DNA of 64,000 nucleotides from Hypnocyclicus thermotrophus. GTDB taxonomy: Bacteria > Fusobacteriota > Fusobacteriia > Fusobacteriales > Fusobacteriaceae. The notes under the pieces were generated by a model. That model saw only the letters and a list, made by a program, of their open reading frames with translations, searched no databases and was not told the DNA's origin. The DNA lies in the NCBI RefSeq assembly GCF_004365575.1, contig NZ_SOBG01000004.1, positions 124,001 through 188,000 on the forward strand. Direction: 5' to 3'. The translations under genes were made by a program, and so were the position numbers. Below, one piece after another: positions 45,950-53,893 of the stretch (position 1 is the stretch's first letter; each line of letters begins with the position of its first letter).

Positions 45950-47048
45950 TTATTTTTTTATCCATTTTAAATAAGCATTAATAAACCCGTCTATTTCTCC
46001 ATCCATTACTGCTTGAATATTTCCTATTTCAAAATTAGTTCTATGATCTTTTACCATAGTATATGGTTGAAATACATATGATCTAATTTGATTTCCCCAA
46101 CCTATCTCTGCTTGTTCTCCTTGTATTTTTCGCATTTTTTCTTCTTGTTTTTTTAATTCTATCTCTAATAATTTTGATTTTAATACTTTCATAGCTGTTT
46201 CTCTATTTTTAAGTTGGGAACGTTCTTTTTGACAAGTAACTATAACACCAGTTGGTATATGGGTTATTCTTACAGCTGAATCCGTCATATTTACATGCTG
46301 TCCACCTGCTCCACTTGCTCTATATGTGTCTATTTTTAAATCACTTGGGTTTATTTCTACATCTATATTATCGTCTACTTCTGGAATTACTTCAATAGAT
46401 GCAAATGATGTATGACGTTTTTTATTAGCATCAAAAGGTGAAATTCTTACAAGTCTATGAATTCCTTTCTCACATTTTAAATATCCGTATGCAAGAGCTC
46501 CTTCTACTGAAAAAGTAATATATTTATATCCTGCGCCATCACCTTCTAAAGAATCTAATATTTCTATCTTATAATTTTTTTTATTACACCATCTACTATA
46601 CAGTCTATAAAGCATTTCTACCCAATCACAAGCTTCTGTTCCACCTGCTCCCGAATGAATTGTAACAATAGCATTACTATTATCGTACTCACCATCAAGA
46701 AGAAGTGAAGTTCCAAATTCTTCTATGTATTTAGATAATTTTTTAAACTTAATATTTAGTTCTTCTTCGAATTCTTCTTCTCCAGATTCAAAAAATTCTA
46801 TAAGGACCTCTATTTCTTCATATAAATTAACTATATCTTCAAATTTTTTTACTATAAGTTTTAAACTATTTAACTTTTTTATTGTCTCTTCACTTTTCTT
46901 TTTATCATTCCAAAAATCATTAGAATATGTAAGTTGCTCCAACTCTGATATTTTTGCTTTTTTATTATCTAAGTCAAAGATGCCCCCTGTGCTCTTCTAA
47001 TATTTTGCTAAAATTTTCCATTTCTCTTTTTATCTCTAATATATCCAT
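45950..47048 (-). CDS. prfB: Peptide chain release factor 2 (programmed +1 frameshift)
   Basis: 365 residues in total. Translation begins at ATG 47048 (AAGGAG upstream) and reads 24 codons to an in-frame TGA at 46976-46974; the conserved slip site AGGGGG-CAT-CTT-TGA-C shifts ribosomes +1 to continue in the main frame. RF2-specific SPF tripeptide (VRISPFDANKK) and catalytic GGQ (GAGGQHVNMTDSAVR) are present. The frameshift autoregulates RF2 level. Recognises UGA and UAA. Confidence 0.97.
46973..46988 (-). other. prfB programmed frameshift site
   Basis: Reads AGGGGGCATCTTTGAC on the minus strand: an internal Shine-Dalgarno-like AGGGGG three bases before CTT-TGA-C. Identical in layout to the classical RF2 site. 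Confidence 0.95.
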
Positions 47049-47059
47049 TCTGCACTCCT

Positions 47060-48226
47060 TTAATAATCAGTTTCACCAATTGTATATACTTCATCATTTA
47101 ATGAATTTAAAAAAATTTTACCATTTTCAAGTTTTATGTTGTCATAATTTTCTACACTATTAAAATTCGTATTTTTTATAAAACCATTTAAAAAATCTTG
47201 TAGCACTTTATTCTCAGTTGTTACTACTACAAAATCATTTATATTTATTAAATATATTTTTTTATATAAAAGAGGGATTTCATACATTTTATATTTTTTT
47301 AAGTCTATAAATTCTATTTTTTTATTAAAAAACAATATTTTTTCATATATTTTTTTTATGATTTGTTCACTATTTAAATAATTATCTTTTTTAAAGAAAA
47401 AATATGTTCCATTTAAATATTTTATTTTTCCCGCCATATTTAAATCAAAATCAAATAATTCATTTTCAACATAAAATTCTGATAACTGTTTTTCTATCTC
47501 ATTTTGCATATATTTTGTATTTCTTCCCATTTCAATAGATTCAAATTGTGGTGGTATAATATTTTCTAAATTATATTCTTTTAATATATTTGTTTTTTCA
47601 CCTGGAATATAATATCTATTTATTTCACCGTTTTCCAATAAAAATTTTGATTTTGCTACACTTACTTTATCCTCTATTATTTCATCTTTTTCTATATAAT
47701 ATTTATATTTTGTATCTTTTTCTTCATAATTCATAAGTTTCTTAAAACTCTTTTTATCTTTTAAAAATTTTTCATTTTTTGTATCTATCATCCAAAAAAA
47801 TAAGTTCATATCATCAGAAAAAATCAAATAATTATCATCATATCCATAAATATATGGTTTATCACCTAAAGAATATTTTATAGTCATCCCATTAAACGTC
47901 TCTGTTTCAAATTCATTAGATTCTATAAGTTTTTTGTCTAATCCTATCATATTAACTAAAATAATAAATTTTAATTTTTCTCCATCATTTAAAAAAACTA
48001 CACTATATTCTTTATTTTCTATTACTTTTTCAATATCTATATTTTTAAAATTTTTATTTTTCTTCAAAATATCTATCTCATTTTCAAAATTCTTATCTAA
48101 AATATTAAAAATATTTTCTGTTTTAGAATAAAAATAAAAATAACTATTTTCTGGAAAAATATTTGCTCCAAAATTTTCTGCAAATGCAATTGTAGCTATA
48201 ACAAAAAAAAGAAAAATTTTTTTCAT
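47060..48226 (-). CDS. Exported protein of unknown function
   Basis: 388 residues. Signal peptide KKIFLFFVIATIAFA, then a Lys/Asn/Glu/Phe-rich mature part without recognisable domain or cysteines. Repeated beta-rich stretches (KYSLGDKPYIYGYDDNYLIFSD is one, near residues 115-136) suggest a periplasmic fold, possibly two related halves. First gene of the operon leading to prfB and gltX, 11 bp before prfB. No function assigned. Confidence 0.7.
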   Translation of the reverse strand: MKKIFLFFVIATIAFAENFGANIFPENSYFYFYSKTENIFNILDKNFENEIDILKKNKNFKNIDIEKVIENKEYSVVFLNDGEKLKFIILVNMIGLDKKLIESNEFETETFNGMTIKYSLGDKPYIYGYDDNYLIFSDDMNLFFWMIDTKNEKFLKDKKSFKKLMNYEEKDTKYKYYIEKDEIIEDKVSVAKSKFLLENGEINRYYIPGEKTNILKEYNLENIIPPQFESIEMGRNTKYMQNEIEKQLSEFYVENELFDFDLNMAGKIKYLNGTYFFFKKDNYLNSEQIIKKIYEKILFFNKKIEFIDLKKYKMYEIPLLYKKIYLININDFVVVTTENKVLQDFLNGFIKNTNFNSVENYDNIKLENGKIFLNSLNDEVYTIGETDY

Positions 48227-48332
48227 ACATTAACTCCTTAGTTTTTTTGAGTTTTTTTATTTATCAAAATAATTTTTTTTTAGCTCTTAATTTTTTGAAT
48301 TTTTCTATATATTTTCAAAAAATCATCTATTG

Positions 48333-48361
48333 ATTATACCATAACAGCTTAGTTTTTTCAA
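48333..48361 (-). promoter_or_regulatory. Promoter of the operon containing prfB and gltX
   Basis: Minus strand -35 TTGAAA (48356-48361), -10 TATAAT (48333-48338), spacing 17 bp. Confidence 0.83.
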
Positions 48362-48382
48362 TTATTTATACTCTCTGCTTAA

Positions 48383-48862
48383 TTATTTATAATCAAACAT
48401 TTTTACTCTTTTAATTATATTTTTTACTTCTTCTACTGTTACTTTTGGTATATGGGTATTATTTATATATACATTTGGTCCGATTGCACATTTAGCAAAA
48501 CAATTTTGTATTTGAAGAGTTATTCCGTCTGAGGTAGTTTCTCCTACATCTATTTTTAATTGTTTTTTAAATTCTTCTAAGATAAATTCACTACCATTTG
48601 CACTACATCTAGCTCCTTTACATACTCTAATTAATACACTATTTTTAGTATCATCTTTTAATAAATCACTTTTTGATATGCATTCTTTTATCTCAATTAA
48701 AGGTATTTCTGTTTTTTCTGATATAAAATTTTGTACTTCATTTGGTAAATATCCATACTCAATTTGTGCCATATATAATATATCTTCAAGACCTTTTCTT
48801 TTATCTTTTATGCCTTTTATATAAAATTCTATATCATTTAATACTCTTTTTGATATTTTCAT
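48383..48862 (-). CDS. NuoE/HndA-like [2Fe-2S] thioredoxin-fold protein
   Basis: 159 residues, 24-kDa subunit family of NADH dehydrogenases and electron-bifurcating hydrogenases. N-terminal helical part (LEDILYMAQIEYGYLPNEVQNFI) and ferredoxin fold with four Cys: VCKGARCSANG and NCFAKCAIGPNVYIN. No NuoF, NuoG or hydrogenase gene is adjacent; it sits after acpS, so its partner is unknown. Confidence 0.88.
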   Translation of the reverse strand: MKISKRVLNDIEFYIKGIKDKRKGLEDILYMAQIEYGYLPNEVQNFISEKTEIPLIEIKECISKSDLLKDDTKNSVLIRVCKGARCSANGSEFILEEFKKQLKIDVGETTSDGITLQIQNCFAKCAIGPNVYINNTHIPKVTVEEVKNIIKRVKMFDYK

Positions 48863-48895
48863 TTTTTCCCCCTTTTTTAATTATATTTTATAAAT

Positions 48896-49264
48896 TTATT
48901 CTTTACTTATTACTATAGCAGTTGCAATAGCAACTTTTCTATTATGAGAAATTGTTATCATTATATCTATATTATCGTATTTTTCTTTTAATTTATTTCT
49001 TAAATTTACATATGGTTTACCTAATTTGTCATTTAATATCTCTATATCTGTTAATGAAAATTTTATTCCGGTACCAAATGCTTTTGCTACTGATTCTTTT
49101 GCTGCAAATCTACCTGCATATGATGCAAAAGGCGATGATTTTTTTTCTACTATTTCTATTTCTTTTTCTGAAAAAACTTTTTCTTTAAATTTTTTAGTCC
49201 TTTTTATTGCTTTTTCTACTCTTTCTATCTCTATTATATCATTTCCAATTCCTAATATTTTCAT
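48896..49264 (-). CDS. acpS: Holo-[acyl-carrier-protein] synthase
   Basis: 122 residues. Transfers phosphopantetheine from CoA to acyl carrier protein. IGNDIIEIERV (Mg2+ Asp) at the N-terminus and RFAAKESVAKAFGTG near residue 55. Overlaps the end of rlmA by four bases (ATGA). Confidence 0.95.
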   Translation of the reverse strand: MKILGIGNDIIEIERVEKAIKRTKKFKEKVFSEKEIEIVEKKSSPFASYAGRFAAKESVAKAFGTGIKFSLTDIEILNDKLGKPYVNLRNKLKEKYDNIDIMITISHNRKVAIATAIVISKE

Positions 49265-50082
49265 TTTTTCTCCATTTTCTGAAATATATCTATTTTTACA
49301 TCTATTGTTATCTCTAGTTCATTTATTTTTTCTAATCTTTTTACTGCCTCTTTTTTAGTTTTCCACTTATATGGTGTCATATTAAATAAATTCATTATTT
49401 CTTGATTACTAGTCAATTTCTTATTATAATTTACTTTTTTAGTTTCTTTATGTATAAAATAATCTTTTGCCTCATCAACTATATCAACACTTTCTATTTT
49501 TACTTTGTCATATAACACTTTTTTTAATTCGATTAAGTGCATATCATCTGTTGATACAACTATAAGATAACCATTTTTTGATAAGAGTCTAAAATTTTCT
49601 TCTGGAATAAATCTACTAAACATAACTAATGAAATATCTATACTATTATCTAAAAAAGGCAAATTTAAGGCGCTTGCTACCACCCAATTAATATTTTTAT
49701 ATGTCTTCGCTGCTAAATTTATAGCTTCTTTTGATATATCTATACCACAAATTTCACTATTAGGTATTTTTTCTTTGATTTTACTAGTATAATATCCTTC
49801 ACCACAACCAATATCTATTATTTTCATTTTTTTATTATTTGTTAACTTTAATATTATTTCATTAACACTTTTTGAAATCTCTTCATAAATATCTGTATTT
49901 AAAAAATTCCTTCTCGCTATTACCATTTCTTTGTCATCACCAGGAGTTTTACTTCTTTTTTTATTTGAAATAAGCAAGTTTAAATACCCTGATTTTGCCA
50001 TATCAAATGTATGATTATTTTTACATTTATAGCTTTTATCTATTTTATCTATTTTTTGATTACATATTGGACAAATAAACAT
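49261..50082 (-). CDS. 23S rRNA guanine-N1 methyltransferase, RlmA type
   Basis: 273 residues. N-terminal zinc finger (CPICNQ...KCKNNHTF) then DMAKSGYLNLL, both characteristic of RlmA(I/II), followed by a SAM-binding domain with IIDIGCGEGYYTSKI near residue 95 and VMFSRFIPEENFRLL. Methylates G745 or G748 of 23S rRNA in characterised members. Translational coupling with acpS (ATGA) and one base from tatD. Confidence 0.88.
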   Translation of the reverse strand: MFICPICNQKIDKIDKSYKCKNNHTFDMAKSGYLNLLISNKKRSKTPGDDKEMVIARRNFLNTDIYEEISKSVNEIILKLTNNKKMKIIDIGCGEGYYTSKIKEKIPNSEICGIDISKEAINLAAKTYKNINWVVASALNLPFLDNSIDISLVMFSRFIPEENFRLLSKNGYLIVVSTDDMHLIELKKVLYDKVKIESVDIVDEAKDYFIHKETKKVNYNKKLTSNQEIMNLFNMTPYKWKTKKEAVKRLEKINELEITIDVKIDIFQKMEKK

Positions 50083-50083
50083 T

Positions 50084-50848
50084 TTAATCCTCTATTCTAT
50101 ATATTTTTTTTGCATTATTAGTTGTTACTTTTATTACTTCATCTATGCTTATATTTTTTAATTCTGCTATTTTTTCAGCAACATATTTTACATAAGTTGG
50201 TTTATTTCTTTTTCCTCTAAAAGGTGTCGGAGTAAGATATGGTGCATCTGTTTCTATTACTAATCTTTCAAGTGGTATTTTTTTTACTACTTCTTGTGTT
50301 TTCTTGTTATTTTTAAATGTTACAACTCCATTTATCCCAAAATAAAACCTATCTATAACACTTTTTGCTGTTTCATAACTTCCTGGATAACAATGAATTA
50401 TTCCTGTTATGTTCTTTTTAGATTTTAAAATATCTATAGTATCTTTCATAGCTTCTCTTGTGTGTATAACTACTGGCTTATTAATTTCTTCTGCTAATTC
50501 TAGTTGTTTTAAAAAAGCTATCTTTTGTTTTTCTACTTCATCTTTCATCCAGTAATAATCAAGTCCTATTTCTCCAATAGCTAATACTTTATTATTTTTT
50601 TTAGCTATTTCATATATTTGTTTTAATGATTCTTCATTCATTTTTGAAATATCTGTAGGATGAAATCCTACTGTTGCATAAACAAAATCATATTTATTTG
50701 CTATATCTACACTTATTTTAGAACTTTCTAAATCATATCCTATATTCACTATAAATTCTAGTTCTTTTTTTGCCTCTGCTAATACTTCTTCTATATCATT
50801 TTTATATTTTTCACCATATATATGACAATGTGTATCTACTAATTTCAA
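50084..50848 (-). CDS. tatD: TatD-family metal-dependent DNase
   Basis: 254 residues, TIM-barrel amidohydrolase. Metal ligands DTHCH at the N-terminus, Glu in AIGEIGLDYYW near 95, His in VIHTREA near 130, IIHCYPGS near 155, Asp in VIETDAPYLTP near 203. The start is TTG at 50848 with TGGAGGT five bases before; no ATG precedes the first metal motif. Confidence 0.94.
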   Translation of the reverse strand: MKLVDTHCHIYGEKYKNDIEEVLAEAKKELEFIVNIGYDLESSKISVDIANKYDFVYATVGFHPTDISKMNEESLKQIYEIAKKNNKVLAIGEIGLDYYWMKDEVEKQKIAFLKQLELAEEINKPVVIHTREAMKDTIDILKSKKNITGIIHCYPGSYETAKSVIDRFYFGINGVVTFKNNKKTQEVVKKIPLERLVIETDAPYLTPTPFRGKRNKPTYVKYVAEKIAELKNISIDEVIKVTTNNAKKIYRIED

Positions 50849-50924
50849 TTTATACCTCCATATTTAATTTTATTCTTAAATTATTAATATTTCTAAAAAT
50901 TTTTTAATAATATAAATTAAAAAT

Positions 50925-50948
50925 AAGTCCTTTAATTTTAAAGGACTT
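50925..50948 (-). terminator. Terminator of the STAS gene
   Basis: 11-bp stem AAGTCCTTTAA / TTAAAGGACTT followed by ATTTTTAATTT on the minus strand. Confidence 0.88.
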
Positions 50949-50972
50949 GCAATTTTTAGGTTTTATCTTAGA

Positions 50973-51473
50973 TTATTTATCTAAATCTTTTTCTAGCATT
51001 TCTACTACATTTTTAAAAATTTTTTTATTTTCATCAGATAAACCCATTAGTGTTTTATGTGCTTCTAATATATGTTTTGCTTTTTCTGATTTATCATCAA
51101 AATCTTTATTTTCAAGCTCTTTTAATTCGACTTCTTGTTTTATATCATCAAGATGTTTCATTAAATTGTATACACCTGTTGATTTTAAACTTGTTTTAAC
51201 CATATTTGATGAATTTATTTCATATAAAAATTGATTCCATTCTTTTTTCAATCTAATAGCTGTTTTAGCAATAAGTCCTAACATTGTACTATCCATATAA
51301 TTACATTCTTCAAAATCTAAAACTATCTCTTTTTTTTCTCCAGTAAATATATTATTAAATACCTCTTCTAAGGTTTTACTATTTTTCATAGTTGCATTTC
51401 CCACAAATTTTATAAAAATTTCATTATTATACTCTCCAATTAAATATTTATTTTCTTTTATATCAGTACTCAT
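50973..51473 (-). CDS. STAS-domain protein (anti-sigma antagonist-like)
   Basis: 166 residues. STAS domain over about residues 8-105 with IVLDFEECNYMDSTMLGLIAKTA; the Ser in DST occupies the phosphorylation position of SpoIIAA-like proteins. The C-terminal 50 residues are charged helix (VELKELENKDFDDK onwards), longer than in simple antagonists. No anti-sigma kinase or sigma gene is nearby. Start ATG at 51473 after GGGAGG; a TGTTATAAT extended -10 precedes it. Confidence 0.8.
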   Translation of the reverse strand: MSTDIKENKYLIGEYNNEIFIKFVGNATMKNSKTLEEVFNNIFTGEKKEIVLDFEECNYMDSTMLGLIAKTAIRLKKEWNQFLYEINSSNMVKTSLKSTGVYNLMKHLDDIKQEVELKELENKDFDDKSEKAKHILEAHKTLMGLSDENKKIFKNVVEMLEKDLDK

Positions 51474-51553
51474 AATCCAACCTCCCACCATTTAATTTTA
51501 TTCTTAATTTATTATAACATACTTTTTTTGGATAAGTAAAATAATTTTAATAA

Positions 51554-51580
51554 AAAACTATCGAATTTTATCGATAGTTT
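51554..51580 (-). terminator. Terminator of hslO
   Basis: Stem AAACTATCGA / TCGATAGTTT with a 6-base loop followed by T-rich sequence on the minus strand. Confidence 0.85.
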
Positions 51581-51586
51581 CAATTT

Positions 51587-52483
51587 TTAATTATTTTTTA
51601 ATATTAATTCAAAATCTTCTTTTGTATAACTATATTTTGTTTTACAAAAATGGCATTCTACTTCTATATCTTCCTGTGATTCTAATAATTTTTTTATTTC
51701 ATCTTTTCCAAGTGATACTATTCCTCTAAAAAATTTTTCTTTATTACAATCACAAGTATAATTTACTTCTATTGTATCTAATATTTTATATTCTTCAACT
51801 AAGTCATTTGGATTTTCACTATTCATATCTTCATAAAGAAGTTTTGCTATTCTTTCTGGATCCATTCCACCATTCATAAGTTCTGTTACACTTTTTATTG
51901 CTTTAATTTTTTCTTCTAATTTTGTAATAAACCCCTCTTCTGCTCCTGGTAAAAGCTGGATTATATATCCTCCTGCATGTTTTATACTCATATCTTTATC
52001 TACAAACACTCCAAGTGCTACTACTGAAGGTATTTGTTCTGATGTAAAATAATAATAAGCAATATCTTCTGCTATTTCTCCTGTTTGAATTGGTGAAACA
52101 CCTATATATGGTTCTTTCCCACCTATATCTTTTATTACTTTTAAAAATCCTTTTCCTATATATCCACCTACATCAAGTTTTCCATTAGTTTTTCTTTTTA
52201 TTACTTCTTTATCATTTGCTATATATCCTTTTACATTTCCCTTGTTATCCGCTGTTGCAATTAATTGTTTTGCTGGACCATCACTATCTATTCTTAATGT
52301 AACACTTCCATTAGATACTTTTATTTCTTGCCCCATCATAAGAGCGGCTGTTAATACTCTCCCAAGTGCTGCTGTAGCAGTTGGTGAACTATTATGTATT
52401 TTAACTGATTTTTGAACTACATCTGTAGAATCTATTACCATAAATCTTGCATTTTTACTAATTCCTCTAATTAGTTTTCCCAT
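51587..52483 (-). CDS. hslO: Redox-regulated chaperone Hsp33
   Basis: 298 residues. Core domain (IRGISKNARFMVIDST to about 230) and C-terminal zinc centre with the four redox cysteines in NYTCDCNKE (CxC) and ECHFCKTKY (CxxC). Oxidation releases zinc and activates the holdase. GMDPERIAKLLYEDM is a family marker. Downstream of tRNA-Leu, whose terminator lies just before the ribosome-binding site TAGGAGG. Confidence 0.95.
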   Translation of the reverse strand: MGKLIRGISKNARFMVIDSTDVVQKSVKIHNSSPTATAALGRVLTAALMMGQEIKVSNGSVTLRIDSDGPAKQLIATADNKGNVKGYIANDKEVIKRKTNGKLDVGGYIGKGFLKVIKDIGGKEPYIGVSPIQTGEIAEDIAYYYFTSEQIPSVVALGVFVDKDMSIKHAGGYIIQLLPGAEEGFITKLEEKIKAIKSVTELMNGGMDPERIAKLLYEDMNSENPNDLVEEYKILDTIEVNYTCDCNKEKFFRGIVSLGKDEIKKLLESQEDIEVECHFCKTKYSYTKEDFELILKNN

Positions 52484-52503
52484 TTTTTCCTCCTAAAAAA
52501 AAT

Positions 52504-52523
52504 AAAACACCAATAGGTGTTTT
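52504..52523 (-). terminator. Terminator of tRNA-Leu
   Basis: 8-bp stem AAAACACC / GGTGTTTT with a 4-base loop; on the minus strand followed by ATTTTTTTT. hslO must be reached by readthrough or from its own promoter. Confidence 0.75.
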
Positions 52524-52533
52524 TAATTTTAAA

Positions 52534-52620
52534 TGGTACCGAGAGTGGGACTTGAACCCACAAGGAGCAAGCTCCGTCAGATTTTGAGTCTGATGCGTCT
52601 ACCAATTTCGCCATCCCGGC
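52534..52620 (-). tRNA. tRNA-Leu (anticodon CAA)
   Basis: Minus strand: acceptor GCCGGGA pairs with TCTCGGT (two wobble pairs), then A and encoded CCA. Anticodon stem TCAGA / TCTGA with loop CTCAAAA gives CAA (complement of 52584-52586). Long variable arm GGAGCTTGCTCC, a type II tRNA. Reads UUG. Confidence 0.96.
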
Positions 52621-52640
52621 ATCTATCATATGCAAAAATT

Positions 52641-52669
52641 ATTTTAGCACACTAATCTTCTTTTGTCAA
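52641..52669 (-). promoter_or_regulatory. Promoter of tRNA-Leu
   Basis: Minus strand -35 TTGACA (52664-52669), -10 TAAAAT (52641-52646), spacing 17 bp. Confidence 0.83.
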
Positions 52670-52807
52670 TATAGTTACTTTAGAAATTATATACATTAAC
52701 AACAATTTTAAATAATACAATATTTTTTCATTTTTTTTGAAAAATAATTAAACATTTATAACAAACACTCTTATTAACTTAAATTTATTTATTAATCCAA
52801 AAAAATA

Positions 52808-52836
52808 TTGACAATTTAAATATTTAATGTTAATAT
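52808..52836 (+). promoter_or_regulatory. Promoter of fbpABC
   Basis: -35 TTGACA (52808-52813), -10 TAATAT (52831-52836), spacing 17 bp; transcription should start near 52843. The 140 bases before it, back to the tRNA-Leu promoter, show nothing recognisable. Confidence 0.78.
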
Positions 52837-52849
52837 TATCTCATTAAAC

Positions 52850-52862
52850 TTTGATTATCAAA
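52850..52862. promoter_or_regulatory. Palindrome TTTGATTATCAAA, candidate iron operator
   Basis: 13-bp perfect palindrome about +7 to +19 of the fbpABC transcript, a repressor position. TGAT/ATCA half-sites resemble Fur boxes. Related copies are at 30810 and 58463. Confidence 0.6.
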
Positions 52863-52882
52863 TTAAAAGTGTGTGGAGGTAT

Positions 52883-53893
52883 TTGAATGAAAAAATATTG
52901 TTTGTTTTAACTTTTGTAATATCAAGTATTATTTTTGCTAAAAATGAAGTGAATGTCTATACTCATAGACATTATGACTCTGATCAATCTTTATTTCAAA
53001 AATTTGAAAAAGAGACTGGTATAAAAGTCAATGTTGTTAATGCAAGTGCTGATGAGCTTATTAAAAAATTAGAATTAGAAGGAAAAAGAACTCCTGCAGA
53101 CATATTAATTACAGTAGATGCTGCTAGATTGCATAGAGCAAAATCAAAAAATTTGTTACAGCCCGTTATAAGTGAATCTCTAATAAAAAACGTTCCTTCA
53201 CATTTAAGAGATAAAGATTCTTATTGGTATGGTCTTACTTATAGAGCTAGAGTTATTGTATATGATCCTAATAAAACAAATATAAATGATTTGTCCACTT
53301 ATGAAGATTTAGCTAATCCAAAATGGAAGGGTAAAATCTTAACTAGATCTTCTTCAAATGCTTATAATCAATCTTTAATAGCTTCTATAATAGCTCATAA
53401 CGGCGAAGAAAAGACTTTTGAATGGGCAAAAGGAATAGTTAATAATTTTGCAAGAACTCCTAAAGGAAATGATAGAGATCAAGCTAAAGCTGTTTTAGCT
53501 AATGAAGGTGAATTAGCTATAATGAATACTTATTATATAGGAAAAATGTATAATTCATCAAATGAATTAGAAAGAAAAGTAGCTAGAACTTTAAAAATAT
53601 TTTTCCCAAATCAAAATGGAAGAGGTGCACATATTAACGTAAGTGGTATCGGTGTAACTAAATATTCCAAAAATAAAGAAAATGCTATTAAATTTATTGA
53701 ATTTTTAACAAGCGAAGCAGCTCAAAAAGATTTTGCAGAAGCTAATTATGAATATCCTGTAAATCCAAATGTTGAAGCTTCTAAACTTGTAAAATCTTGG
53801 GGTAGTTTTAAAGCAGATACATTAAATTTATCAATTCTTGGTGAATTAAACGAAAATGCTGTTAAAATAGCTGATCGTGCTGGGTGGAAATAA
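52883..53893 (+). CDS. fbpA: Ferric-iron ABC transporter substrate-binding protein (start disrupted)
   Basis: About 336 residues, FbpA/AfuA-type periplasmic binding protein: VNVYTHRHYDSDQSLFQKFE, YGLTYRARVIVYDPNKT, and the Tyr pair in NTYYIGKMY that binds iron in relatives. The start is odd. The ATG best spaced from GGAGG (52887) is out of frame and stops after seven codons; adding one A to its run of six A (52890-52895) would give MKKILFVLTFVISSIIFA, a perfect signal peptide. As it stands, the frame can begin only at TTG 52883 or GTG 52871. Slippage, phase variation or a sequence error are possible. Confidence 0.85.
   Translation: MNEKILFVLTFVISSIIFAKNEVNVYTHRHYDSDQSLFQKFEKETGIKVNVVNASADELIKKLELEGKRTPADILITVDAARLHRAKSKNLLQPVISESLIKNVPSHLRDKDSYWYGLTYRARVIVYDPNKTNINDLSTYEDLANPKWKGKILTRSSSNAYNQSLIASIIAHNGEEKTFEWAKGIVNNFARTPKGNDRDQAKAVLANEGELAIMNTYYIGKMYNSSNELERKVARTLKIFFPNQNGRGAHINVSGIGVTKYSKNKENAIKFIEFLTSEAAQKDFAEANYEYPVNPNVEASKLVKSWGSFKADTLNLSILGELNENAVKIADRAGWK

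Noticed and set aside
46942-46942. ATG at 46942 as the start of prfB
   Set aside because: It would remove the N-terminal part of RF2; the conserved frameshift site upstream explains the frame change.
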